Assembly (NCBI RefSeq): GCF_029633865.1
Contig: NC_079219.1
Span: 11,405,420 to 11,469,419 of the forward strand
Direction of reading: 5' to 3'
DNA: 64,000 nucleotides
Source of the DNA: Lampris incognitus
Lineage: Eukaryota > Chordata > Actinopteri > Lampriformes > Lampridae
The notes below the pieces were generated by a model, which was not told the DNA's origin, did not search any database, and saw only the letters and a program-made list of their open reading frames with translations. The stretch's first letter is position 1. Every line of letters starts with the position of its first letter. The position numbers and the translations under genes were made by a program. Shown piece after piece: positions 1-54,978 of this stretch.

Positions 1-118
1 GGTAGTCTGCAGCCCTCCCCGGATCAGCAGAGGGGGTGGAGCAGCGACTGGGACGGCTTGGAAGAGTGGGGTAATTGGCCAAGTACAATTAAGGGATAAA
101 AATGGGGAAGAAAAAAGA
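1..118 (+). mobile_element. tRNA-derived SINE, family A, 3' portion
   Basis: This is the end of a SINE cut by the window edge. It matches the 3' part of five other copies here (10762, 15308, 30427 on the minus strand, 42173 and 48954). The shared block runs GGTAGTCTGCAGCCCTCCC, then AGAGTGGGGTAATTGGCC, then an A-rich tail. Confidence 0.85.
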
Positions 119-197
119 AAAGAAAATCTTGCACATGGCATTGTAGTCTGTGATTATTATAAGACTGTTGTCTCAGCAGAAACTTTATTGTAAATTA

Positions 198-400
<203 letters not shown>

Positions 401-441
401 TGTGTTGTTTCATAGCATGGTTCCTGAGCTGGAGCTGACAG

Positions 442-30111
<29,670 letters not shown>

Positions 30112-30365
30112 GACGCACTCTCTGCTGTTGACACAACACAGTCCAGTGACACCCACAGATGAAGCCTTAATACATTACTGTATGACTCGATCTCCAAAAA
30201 GATTTCTTACCTCAAATTCATAATTCATCCTGTGTAAAAATTTTCGTTTTATCATCCACGGACTCTGGTTCCCTATCATTAAGTTTAATTTTTGAACTGT
30301 CAGTCCATCAGAATATCACTAAAGAATATTACAAAAATTTTGTAAGCACTGGCTTCCCATTTTAA

Positions 30366-30371
30366 AATAAA
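30366..30371 (+). promoter_or_regulatory. myo1e: Candidate poly(A) signal of myo1e
   Basis: AATAAA 255 bp after the stop codon, the first canonical signal downstream. Confidence 0.55.
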
Positions 30372-30426
30372 AGGATTGTATATATCAGAAAAATATTTTG
30401 TTTTTTGTTAGTCATACATCAGAACC

Positions 30427-30825
30427 CCCCCCCCTTTTCTCTTGGCCAATTACCCCACTCTTCCGAGCCGTCCCGGTTGCTACTCCACTGCTGATCCAAC
30501 TACCACATGCCTGCTCTGATATATGTGGAGTCGCCAGCCGCTTCTTTTCACCTGACAGTGAGGAGTTTCACCAGCGGGATGTAGCACGTGGGAGGATCAT
30601 GCTATTCTGTTCCCTCTCCTCCCCGAACAGGGGCCCCGACTGACCAGAGGAGACGCTAGTGCAGCGACCAGGACACATACCCACATCCGGCTTCCCACCC
30701 GCAGACATGACCAATTGTGTCTGTAGGGATGCCCGATCAAGCAGGGGGTAACATGGGGATTCAAAACACTGATCCCTGTGTTGGTAGGCAACGGAATAGA
30801 CCGCTACGCTACCCGCACGCCCACT
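30427..30825 (-). mobile_element. tRNA-derived SINE, family A
   Basis: Reverse orientation: the plus strand starts with the tail (CCCCCTTTTCTCTTGGCCAA) and ends with the head TAGACCGCTACGCTACCCGC. The B-box part is mutated (TTGAATCCCC). Confidence 0.85.
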
Positions 30826-31504
30826 CAGAAAAGTATTCTAATTATTTTCTATTAGGTCTGGCAGGTTATTTTAAGTCCATTTCACACAATGTGGAGTTGA
30901 AGATGTAAATTAAATCTTATTTTTTAAAGTATCTGCCATTTATTATAACATAACCCCAGGGCTGGACTGGGGGGGGGGGGGAAATCGGCCCTGGCATTTT
31001 TGGCCCAGATTGGCCCCCCACAATCGGTCGAACACTTTCCACCAGTACACCACCCTTGTGGTCCCCTTAATTATGTGTTCTGTACTATTCCCTCAAACCA
31101 GTACAAAGTTGAGCAGTAAGTGCCATGGACTAGTGTACCAGTGCAAGTGGATCAGAGTACTCACTCGCTCTTGACTGACTCCCTGGGTAGCAGTGGAGTG
31201 CACAATATCCATTCTCAAGTACAGGTTACACAATCTCTTAACCACAGGGTTTGCATCTTGTTTGAGGTGGTGATTTAAAAACACCTGCATCATAGCGCAA
31301 ATGTGACGCGCAAATGTGAAGATACTGTTTACTACTATTTCAAATGAATAGGAGGTGTAATGTGAAAAGCTCTTGTGAGAATGTCATCTCCACGTCACTA
31401 GAAATACCAACTTTCTCATATTTATTTCTGATCAGCTCAGATCAGTGATTCGCAATAAGACTCATTGCAACTGTTTCCCCCTTCGAGAACTGTTTCCCCA
31501 AAGT

Positions 31505-31590
31505 GAAACATGTTACCTATTGGTTACGATTAGGTTAAGGTAAATGTTAGGTTAAGGTTAGGGTTAGGTTGAGGTTAGGTTAAATGAAGC
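31505..31590. repeat. Degenerate GGTTA-type repeat
   Basis: TTAGGTTAAGG / TTAGGGTTAGG-like units, telomere-like but irregular. These are common as interspersed simple sequence in fish. Confidence 0.6.
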
Positions 31591-32069
31591 ATCCCAGTAG
31601 GGTATCGAACTCTGGCTAGGGGGTAACAGATCTTGACAGGGAAGCAGAGTTAGATAGAACATGTCACTGAGCTAACAACTGCAGGAGAGTGTGTATTTTC
31701 AGAGCGATGGGCAATTGTTTTCGCGATAACAGGCACTCGGATAAATGGGCTTTCGGTCCAATGGGACATTTTTCTGACTTTTGGAATAATGGGCCATCTG
31801 AACAATGGCATGGCACCACTGAATGACCGCCAGCAGTAGCTGACATTCTCACTTTATGATAGCGTTATGATTATTTTATCTTATTATCATCATCATTAAT
31901 TGAGTTAATCATTATTTATCATCATCATGCCATGGCACAAACACTACCTTCCTGCATGCTACTCCCTGCTCACCACTTCAACAAAACTCTCCTCCTGCTC
32001 ACTGTTCCTCAGCCTGGCAGTTGTCATGGCCAGCCACCTCTCCTCCTCCTCCTTCTTCTTCTTATTCTT

Positions 32070-34330
32070 CTTCAAGCCAGCCACATACACTACCGTTCAA
32101 AAGTTTGGGATCACCCAAACAATTTTGTGTTTTCCATGAAAAGTCACACTTATTCACCACCATATGTTGTGAAATGAATAGAAAATAGAGTCAAGACATT
32201 GACAAGGTTAGAAATAATGATTTGTATTTGAAATAAGATTTTTTTTACATCAAACTTTGCTTTCGTCAAAGAATCCTCCATTTGCAGCAATTACAGCATT
32301 GCAGACCTTTGGCATTCTAGCTGTTAATTTGTTGAGGTAATCTGGAGAAATTGCACCCCACGCTTCCAGAAGCAGCTCCCACAAGTTGGATTGGTTGGAT
32401 GGGCACTTCTTTGAGCAGATTGAGTTTCTGGAGCATCACATTTGTGGGGTCAATTAAACGCTCAAAATGGCCAGAAAAAGAGAACTTTCATCTGAAACTC
32501 GACAGTCTATTCTTGTTCTTAGAAATGAAGGCTATTCCATGCGAGAAATTGCTAAGAAATTGAAGATTTCCTACACCGGTGTGTACTACTCCCTTCAGAG
32601 GACAGCACAAACAGGCTCTAACCAGAGTAGAAAAAGAAGTGGGAGGCCGCGTTGCATAACTGAGCAAGAAGATAAGTACATTAGAGTCTCTAGTTTGAGA
32701 AACAGACGCCTCACAGGTCCCCAACTGGCATCTTCATTAAATAGTACCTGTTAGAGCCTGTTTGTGCTGTCCTCTGAAGGGAGTAGTACACACCGGTGTA
32801 GGAAATCTTCAATTTCTTAGCAATTTCTCGCATGGAATAGCCTTCATTTCTAAGAACAAGAATAGACTGTCGAGTTTCAGATGAAAGTTCTCTTTTTCTG
32901 GCCATTTTGAGCGTTTAATTGACCCCACAAATGTGATGCTCCAGAAACTCAATCTGCTCAAAGAAGTGCCCATCCAACCAATCCAACTTGTGGGAGCTGC
33001 TTCTGGAAGCGTGGGGTGCAATTTCTCCAGATTACCTCAACAAATTAACAGCTAGAATGCCAAAGGTCTGCAATGCTGTAATTGCTGCAAATGGAGGATT
33101 CTTTGACGAAAGCAAAGTTTGATGTAAAAAAAATCTTATTTCAAATACAAATCATTATTTCTAACCTTGTCAATGTCTTGACTCTATTTTCTATTCATTT
33201 CACAACATATGGTGGTGAATAAGTGTGACTTTTCATGGAAAACACGAAATTGTTTGGGTGATCCCAAACTTTTGAACGGTAGTGTACATGTCCTCCCTCA
33301 CCACACCCATAAATCTCCTCTTTGGTCTTCCTCTTTTCCTCTTGCCTAGCAGCTCCATCTTCAGCATTCTTCTCCCAATATAACCAGCATCTCTCCTCCA
33401 CATGTCCAAACCATCTCAATCTTGCCTCTCTTGCCTTGTCTCTAAACCGTCCAACCTAAACTGCCCCTCTAATATACTAATTATTAATCCCTATTAATCC
33501 TGTCCTTCTTTGTCACTCCCAACAAAAATCTCAGCATCTTCAATTCTGCTACCTCCAGCTCCACTTCCTGCCTTTTCGTCAGTGCCACTGTCTCTAAACC
33601 TCCACCTTCGCCCCCTCTACTCCTTGCATCCTCACCATTACACTGTCCTCCCTCTCATTCATGCATATGTATTCTGTCTTGCTCCTACTGACTTTCATTC
33701 CACTTCTCTCCAGTGCATACCTCCACCTCTACAGGCTCCCCTCAACCCGCTCCAGACCATGTGCTACAAACCACAATGTCATCTACAAACATCATAGTCC
33801 ATTGAGACTACTGCCTGATCTCGCCCATCAACCTGTCCATCACCATTGCAAACAAGAAAGGGCTCAGAGCCGATCCTTGATGTAATCCCACCTCCACCTT
33901 GAACCCATCTATCATTGCAACCGCACACCTCACCACTGTCACCCTGCCCTCCTACATATCCTGCACCACTCCTACATACTTCTCTGCCACTCCCGACCTC
34001 ATACAATACCACACCTCCTCTCTCGGCACCCTGTCATATACTTTCTCCAAATCCACAAAGAAAAAATGTAACTCCTTTTAACCTTCTCTATACTTCTCAA
34101 TCAACATTATCAAAGCAAACATCACATCTGTAGTGCCCTTTCATGGCATGAAACCATACTGCTGCTTGCTAATCATCACCTCTCCTCTTAAATTAGCTCC
34201 CACTACTTTTTCCCATAATTTCATGCATAATTTCATGAATGTTCTATCAGCTTCTCCAGCTAACATTTCCTTGGGACTATTGAACACAAAACAACCCTGC
34301 ATTTTCAAACGCATTCTCTCCAACAATTTT
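32070..34330 (-). mobile_element. RTE-clade LINE, copy 3, split by a Tc1 fold-back
   Basis: The minus-strand RTE sequence is heavily mutated. Pieces such as KLWEKVVGANLRGEV and SKQQYGFMP (34141-34326) and the GGCCTTCCTC-like 3' part (33290-33420) are readable. The plus strand resumes across the insertion: CCAGCCACA before 32086, CATGTCCTCCCTCACC after 33286. Confidence 0.8.
32088..33284. mobile_element. Tc1-like fold-back element
   Basis: Two inverted copies of the 5' end of one Tc1-like transposon: arms 32088-32622 and 32751-33284 around a 128-bp centre. The ends are CACTACCGTTCAAAAGTTTG, flanked by TA. The left arm opens the transposase N-terminus (MARKRELSSETRQSILVLRN, a paired-like helix-turn-helix) to residue 95. 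The right arm encodes only the same first part on the minus strand. The catalytic DDE part is absent, so it cannot encode a working transposase. Confidence 0.9.
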
Positions 34331-34439
34331 TTTTTATGTTAACAGTCAGTTTTAAACTAGGACATCTGGGTAGACTGCCCTCCGTCCACAGCAACATGGG
34401 GATTATTCTCACCACAAACAGTTGCTGTTCCTAGACCTT

Positions 34440-37040
34440 TTTTTTGGTTGTTGTTGTTATGTCCTCTTCTAGGTGTCTTTGAACCCCAGAGGTTTTAACC
34501 TCTCTATCTCTCAAGGTCAGTCTCACAGCCCTAGGAGTTGTAAGCTGTTCAGTAGACATCGGCGGGGTGCTTGTAGTCAGCTGGATTACAGGCTGGGCCC
34601 GCAGGCTGGTCTCTCCTGTTGATCCAGGAACTCCTCTGTCATGCTGGTCCGGTATCCCTGAAGAAGGTGACTCTGGGACAGTCTGAAGATGTCTCCTATT
34701 CCAACGAGTGACTGTTCCAGTGTCTGTTCTGATCACCTAGGATCTCACCTCGAGACTTACCTAAGACTTTGGCTGGTGTTTTCCAACCTTCCATCCAGTT
34801 TGATTTTCATGTTCTGACCAGGGTGTAGATCAGGCAGAGCATGTGCTGAATTTTGGTGGTTATAGAAGAACTAGTAGGCTTCTTTAGCTTTGTTGTCCCT
34901 CTGAAGCACTTGTTCATGGCTGATGTACTTAGGCTGCAGCTTCTCATCCAGCCTAGGGAGTGTCGTTCCGATCTGTCATCTAGTGATGAGCTGCGCTGGA
35001 CTTGCTCCGGTTGCAGTGATGGGGGTTGCAAAATAACACATCAGAGCAAGATGAGGATCTGGTTGCTTGATAATGCACTTGGCTGTTTGTACAGCTCTCT
35101 TGGCGGCCCCATTCGCTTGAGGATAATGAGGACTCGAGGTAGTATGGGTAAAACCATATTGCTTTCTGAACTTCTGGAATTCAGTCGAGGTGAAATGCAT
35201 AGCATTATCACTCACCAGCTCAAAGGGGATGCCCCATCTCACAAACATAGACTTTAGTGGTGTGATGACTTGTTGGCTTGTTGTAGTAGATAGGTGAGCT
35301 ATTTCAATGTCTCTGGAATAATAGTCCACTACAATGAGGTATTTCCTGCCCTCATGCTCACACAGGTCAGCTGTGACCTTTTGCCATGGACCCTTTGGTA
35401 AGGGGGTTGTTTTAAGTGACTCTCTTTTCTGTGTTGGTCTGTGCTCCACATAAAATGTGCATGTCTTTACTATCTTTGCATTGTCTGTACTTATAGCTGG
35501 CCACCAGACTGACAGCGTGGCTCTTTCCCTGCACTTTTTCAGCCCCTGGTGACCCTCATATATCTTTTGCAGTATTTCTGCTCTTTGTGTGGCTGGGATG
35601 ACGATCCTGTCTTGGTACAGTACGAGGTCATCTGACTCAGATAGCCGTGTGCTCTCGCCATGTAGAATCCCTGTAGTGATGGTAACTATGCCATTTTCTG
35701 TGGCCAACTTGTCCTAATGAAATTAATGACCATCTGGAGATATGTGTCATTGCGTGTAGCTTCTCTGATATCATCCAGTCTGTGTGCTGACATTGGTCTG
35801 CTTGTTACCACAGCCTTCACAAATGCCTTAATGTCCTCCTGTGTGTCACACTACTACTATTCTACCAGTGGGTTTCTACTGAGTGTGTCAACCACTATCA
35901 GTTGCTTACCTGGCACATGCACAGCCTTCACATTGATGTGCATGAGGCGCATCCGCAAATGCTGACACCATAGGGGTGATTTATCCAGGTCATACATGTT
36001 GATCAATGGAACCAAGGGCTTGTGATCTGTTTGTAAACAGAAACTGTCCATACCTTGGAAGTAGCGAGAAAAACGCTTACACGCCCACACTCCTGCCAGG
36101 CACTCCTTTTTGATCTGAGCGTATCTTTTCTCAGCGTCTGTTAATGTGCATGAACAAAAGGCGACAGGCCTAAGCTCACCCTTCTGTGCCTGTAGTAGTG
36201 TGGCTCCTAGACCGTAGCTGTTCGTGTCAGCACTGACAACTGTCGGTTTGCTGGCGTCATAGTATGCCAGTACTGGTGCTGAAACTAACATGGCCTTGAC
36301 CCTGATGAACGCCTGCTCTTAAGGCTCACCCCAGATCCAAGCAGCCTCCTTCTTTAAAAGCTCTGTGATCAGGTGCAGTGTGGTTGACAGGCTAGGCAAG
36401 AATTTATCCAGGTAATTGATGAGTCCCAGCACTTGGCGTAGCTCGTTGATGTTCGTAAGACTTGGCATCTTGAATATGGCTTTCACTTTGCTGATGTCAG
36501 GCTTTATCCCGTCCTGTCTGATGATGTGCCCAAAGTACCGTATCTCTGATTTTCCAAAGTGACACTTTTCCTTGTTCAGCTTTAAACCTAAGTCTTTGAT
36601 GGTCTGTAGCTCTGCACTCAGGTGGCGGTTGTGTTCCCCTCATTCTGTCCATAGACTAGCACGTCGTTCATCACGGCAATGGTGCCCTCGTGGTTCTTCA
36701 GGAGTGCGCTCATCTTCTGCTGGAAGATATCAGGAGCTGATGTAATTCCGAAAGGGAGACGGCGGAAAAAGAACCTTCCTACTGGCGTGATGAATGTGGT
36801 CAGTTTTCTACAGCTGACTTCCAGTGGAATTTGCCAGAATCCACTGTAGGCATCCAACGTGGAGAAGATCCTTGCCCCCAACCAACTTGGGGGCTATGTC
36901 CTCCAAAGTCGGCAAGATGAACCTCTCCTGCTTCACTGCCTCATTGATTCTCTTTAAGTCCACGCACATTCTCACTTTACCTGTCTTTTTGATCACTGGC
37001 ACCATAGGTGCACACCAGTCAGTGAGCTCCATGACCAGTA
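34440..37040 (-). mobile_element. Ty3/Gypsy-type retrotransposon pol remnant
   Basis: In minus orientation, from right to left: RT (CVDLKRINEAV near 36960; STLDAYSGFWQIPLEV and FGITSAPDIFQ in 36618-36881), RNase H ([27 protein letters not shown] in 35857-36291), integrase ([34 protein letters not shown] in 34976-35707) and a C-terminal tail (34431-34736). The frame shifts in RT at a G run. The RT box reads VMNDV where an Asp pair is expected, and the integrase catalytic Glu after NG is replaced. No LTRs were found. Confidence 0.85.
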
Positions 37041-37148
37041 GTACTGGGTGAGGCCGCCGCAAACGTGAATTCGCACCGCCATCTTCCCACACCGGTACTA
37101 GGTGAGGCCGCTGCAAACGTGAATTTGCGCCGCCATCTTCCCACACCG
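37041..37148. repeat. 54-bp tandem duplication, two units
   Basis: GTACTGGGTGAGGCCGCCGC and GTACTAGGTGAGGCCGCTGC start two 54-bp units (37041-37094, 37095-37148). They sit exactly where the Gypsy RT reading ends. Confidence 0.85.
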
Positions 37149-37956
37149 GAAGCGGAAGCAAACTATTAAATAATAATAATAATATTAAATATTAAATAAT
37201 AATATAAAATCTTGACAACTGACTAGGACGCCCTTCTTCATCCACAGAAGTTTGGCTCTGAGCCACGATATCCGACATGAGAAACAGAGAGGACAGAGGG
37301 GGAGGGGATGGGCTGGCCTAGTAAGAGATGTGATTGGGCCAGCTTAGTGTCATTATAGATAATGAACCAATGGGCGACTGCGCCAGCTTTTTGGGCTGGT
37401 CGTTAGCAATATTTTTTTAATATTAAAAATTAAATAATGTTGGCTCCAGGGTGCGTAGGCCCAGTATGCCACATTACCAGTCCAGTGCTGCATATAAGCC
37501 TAACATTACTCTAGGAAAGAAACACAAATATGAAAGGTTTATTTCAGCTAAACGTCACAAACACACCCGCTAACGTGAAACAACCAATAGACAGAGATGC
37601 CATTAAAGGTCTGTGGACATTGTAAATCCAGGTTCCATGGACAACGTGCTGTTCGTCTACAGAACAGGTTGATCTTTGGTATAGTGTGGTTCAATTGCAG
37701 CAAAATCAAAGAAACTCTTTGGTGGTTTTTAATTGGAGAATAAAATTTCACTAGAAATGTATATTTGGAGAAGGGGCCTTGTTCTCCTCACCGAGCCTCA
37801 CCTTGCTGTCGCTGACACGAAGGAGTTGATCTGCACTTCAACCAGTCAATCAAACTTTATTAAACTTTTGGAAATAGAATGCAATGTCGCGCACTTTATA
37901 TGAAAACAAGTGTAAACTACTAATAAGACACGTTAGTCCCTAGCTAACGGGTCTGA
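37149..37956. other. Intergenic, no gene recognised
   Basis: AT-rich (AATAATAATATTAAA) then mixed sequence. A possible hAT-like terminus ACCAGTCCAGTGCTG lies at 37473-37487. Confidence 0.5.
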
Positions 37957-38045
37957 CCCTTTAGCCGAGCGGTTAGTGATGTCGCCTTGTGGTGCAGCAC
38001 ACCCCGTATCGAATCCCGCACCGGGCAAGAAAATAACCGATTACA
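37957..38045 (+). mobile_element. tRNA-like SINE head, family E
   Basis: A box TAGCCGAGCGGTTAGTG, B box GTATCGAATCCCGC, then an A-rich stretch. It resembles a tRNA gene, but the spacer cannot be folded into a full cloverleaf by eye. Confidence 0.55.
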
Positions 38046-39223
38046 GAAGTAAAAATACATTAAGAAAAGTTTCCATATACAACAGCTAGTCGAGCGATCA
38101 GTCGATCGATCGATCGATAGATTGATAGATGCATAGCAGTACTCAGAAATTCATGCTGATGTTTAAATCTGAGCAGTTAACATGAAATCCACACACCAAG
38201 GTGTTCTTATGAACAGGTGAAGGTATTCACAGAAGAGGTACTTTTAGGTGTTTTCCCCCCCGTTTAGACTGGCAGCCCAAATCAGATTTTTCTGGCTATT
38301 TGATGTGAATCTAATCACTAATTTAGTCTGTACAGCAAAAGTACATGGGATATGAGTAGTTCAGACTCCGAGGGCCATAGTTTCCCGAGACACAGACTGG
38401 CTGTTGGAAACAGATTTGTTCATTGCTGATTGAAAGGATGGATTACCGTCCATTACCACACCACGCATATAGTATAGTCTAATATACACCGGCAGCCTAA
38501 AATGAAACCTATCTTAGGACATTATTTCCTCTACCATTTTTCACCGTTAGGGTTATAGCCATGAACATTTGGTTAGGACCGATGTCCATTTACTGGATGA
38601 CATGGGAAGTACAATCACCCTCGAACCGTTAGTTTTCAAATGACGCACGTGTTTTGCAGTATTGCCATTGGTCGATGCCGTAACCAAACTCAACGCTGCG
38701 CTAAAAGAAGCGAACTGACGGAGGAAACAAAACACCATTCATACTTGCGCGCGCGCGCACGCACGCGCGGAAATGCCCACCTACGGCAAGCCGCAAAGAA
38801 CAAAACACGCAAACGCCTGACAAACAGTATATTCCAATAACAGTTTAAAGACGCGTCACTGAAATGGCCATAAGCGATGTGTGTATCAACCAGCAGGGCC
38901 GCTTGTAGCAACAGACGCGTCAGTGTACCTGGTTGTGCCTACTGCGCTGAGCGGGGCGGAGTTCGAACCAAATCCCCAACTGTCGTTTTGTCCGCTGCCT
39001 GAACGAGCATCGTGCTGTTCTGCGGGTCACCGAGACGTGTCTGCGGATCTGGAGCGACTCGGTTCTGCGGGTAACCGGTGGTTCTACGTGGCACTACATT
39101 ACCCACAGTTCCGTTCGGCCGGAGCGGAACGCGCATAACAGTGACAGCTCAGCTCCACGGGGCCGTTTCACCAACGCCGCGTTTGGTTCAGTCTACAGCT
39201 GAACGTCGTACAGGTTAACCCGT

Positions 39224-39256
<33 letters not shown>

Positions 39257-39351
39257 TGTCTGTCTGTCAGTGAAACTGGTTAACCCGTCTGTCTGTCGGT
39301 GAAACGGGTTAACCCGTCTGTCTGCTCGGCTCTGCTACACAAACGAGAAAC

Positions 39352-53225
<13,874 letters not shown>

Positions 53226-53376
53226 CAGACACTCGACCCAGCCTTCCGCAGAGCTGTAAGTCACTTGGATGGCTAAGGCATCGCAATGGAGCCTGGGTGA
53301 ATCTATCCAAAGTGTTGAAGTGAACTGGGAGGAGTCGGGACCAGTTCTCACCTGGTCCAACAACAAAACAAAGACC

Positions 53377-53382
53377 ATTAAA
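53377..53382 (+). promoter_or_regulatory. prune1: Candidate poly(A) signal of prune1
   Basis: ATTAAA 152 bp after the stop codon. Confidence 0.4.
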
Positions 53383-54978
53383 GATCCATAAACAACAGAG
53401 GTTCTTCAGAAGTTAATGTCACAATCTGCATTTAAGAAGGTTTGTCAGAGATTTGAAATGGATTGAATTCTGTATTTTCCATAATTGAAAATGTAAAGGT
53501 TTTCTGAGACTTTTGTAAACAGACTTCTGATTTTAATCACATGGTACTCAACATGGATGCTATGGCAACTTGGCGGTGTGTATTTGGCCCAGCGTTGTAG
53601 GAAATGACATGACCACATCAGAGAATAAGCTCTTGCTACCTGTACTGATACTTCCAAGATTCAATTCAATATGGAGAATATTGGCTATCAACTCCCATCT
53701 TCTGTGCATAGTTAATGTATTGCTACAGCTAATGTCCCATTGATGCAGCTGGGTCACACTTCACTGAGTGACGTGGTGAATTTGGCTATTTTTAGAAAGC
53801 TTCAATCATAATTTGTTATGAATTTGTCAAAAAATCGTTGTTCAAAAATTAATTACTGAAATGGATGAGTTGATTCATTGACAGGTGTCTTTAGACGATC
53901 TCAGAGCAGTCTCTCCATCTGTGTCTCTCTGTGTTTGTCTGTCTAGCTCTCTGTCTGTCCTACACAGGCATGAGGTGATATTTTTTCCCCCCAAAGCCTG
54001 GTACCATGTCCAGTCATTAAACAGGTATAATTGTCATGTTGTATTAAATGAGCAAAGAAGCTTGGATTTTGTCAGCACAGTTCGGCTTTAAAGCTGCATT
54101 AAGTGATTTTTGTCAGGCGGTGGTACTATAGAAATTCAAAACACACACTCGCAGCTAAGACTGTACTCACGACGTCTCCCTTCCTGTCTCTACGTTCGCC
54201 CAAGTGGAACAAACAACGTGCTCACCATCCATTTTTTTAACCCTGCTAATGTATGCAGAGGATTCAAAAGTGACTCAGATTGTTGCTCTATTTCCTCTGG
54301 ATATGTAATTACGCAGTTGTTTGCAAACGTGTTAGTCCAAGAACTTGCTACCTCTCTGGGAGCACTCTTAGGTGAAATTGCCCATGGACCCTGTTCTCAG
54401 ACCAGATTTGTACCTTCTACGAAACATGTGACCTTAACCATAACCCAAACCTTATCCTAACCTCAACTACTAGAAAACACTGCCTTACTGTAATCCAAAA
54501 AACAAAAAACAAAAACACACAAATGCCAACCATATGAAAGCGGTGTAGAAAACTGATTTGAGACCAGTATCCATGCACAACTTCACCCTTGACCGCATTC
54601 TGAACTTGTGAGTTGCCACCGTCTTATCCATAGCTTTATATATTGGTGTGAAAAAGTATCTGCCCCCTTACTGATTTCCTTTATTTTTGCATATTTGTCA
54701 CACTTATATGTAGATCTTCATACAAAATGTAATGTGACGAAGATAATCCAAGCAAATACAAAATTTACTTTGTAAATATTTTTATTTATTTAAGGAAAAA
54801 CAGTTTGAAAAAAAAGTAATTGCCCCCTTAGTTACTCAATGAACTAATCAGCCAAAAACATTTTTTTTGAAGGGCTGATGCAGTCGTTTGTATATTAATT
54901 TGTTTGTTAACACCAGATAACATGAAGCATAGCTCAAAAGGCTGTATTATTATCATGGAGACATAAAAACACTGGAAA

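Noticed and set aside
31505..31590. Interstitial telomere array
   Set aside because: Too short and irregular; perfect TTAGGG units are not tandem.
33510..34133. Plus-strand ORFs in the 33.5-34.1 kb region
   Set aside because: Antisense shadows of the minus-strand RTE copy.
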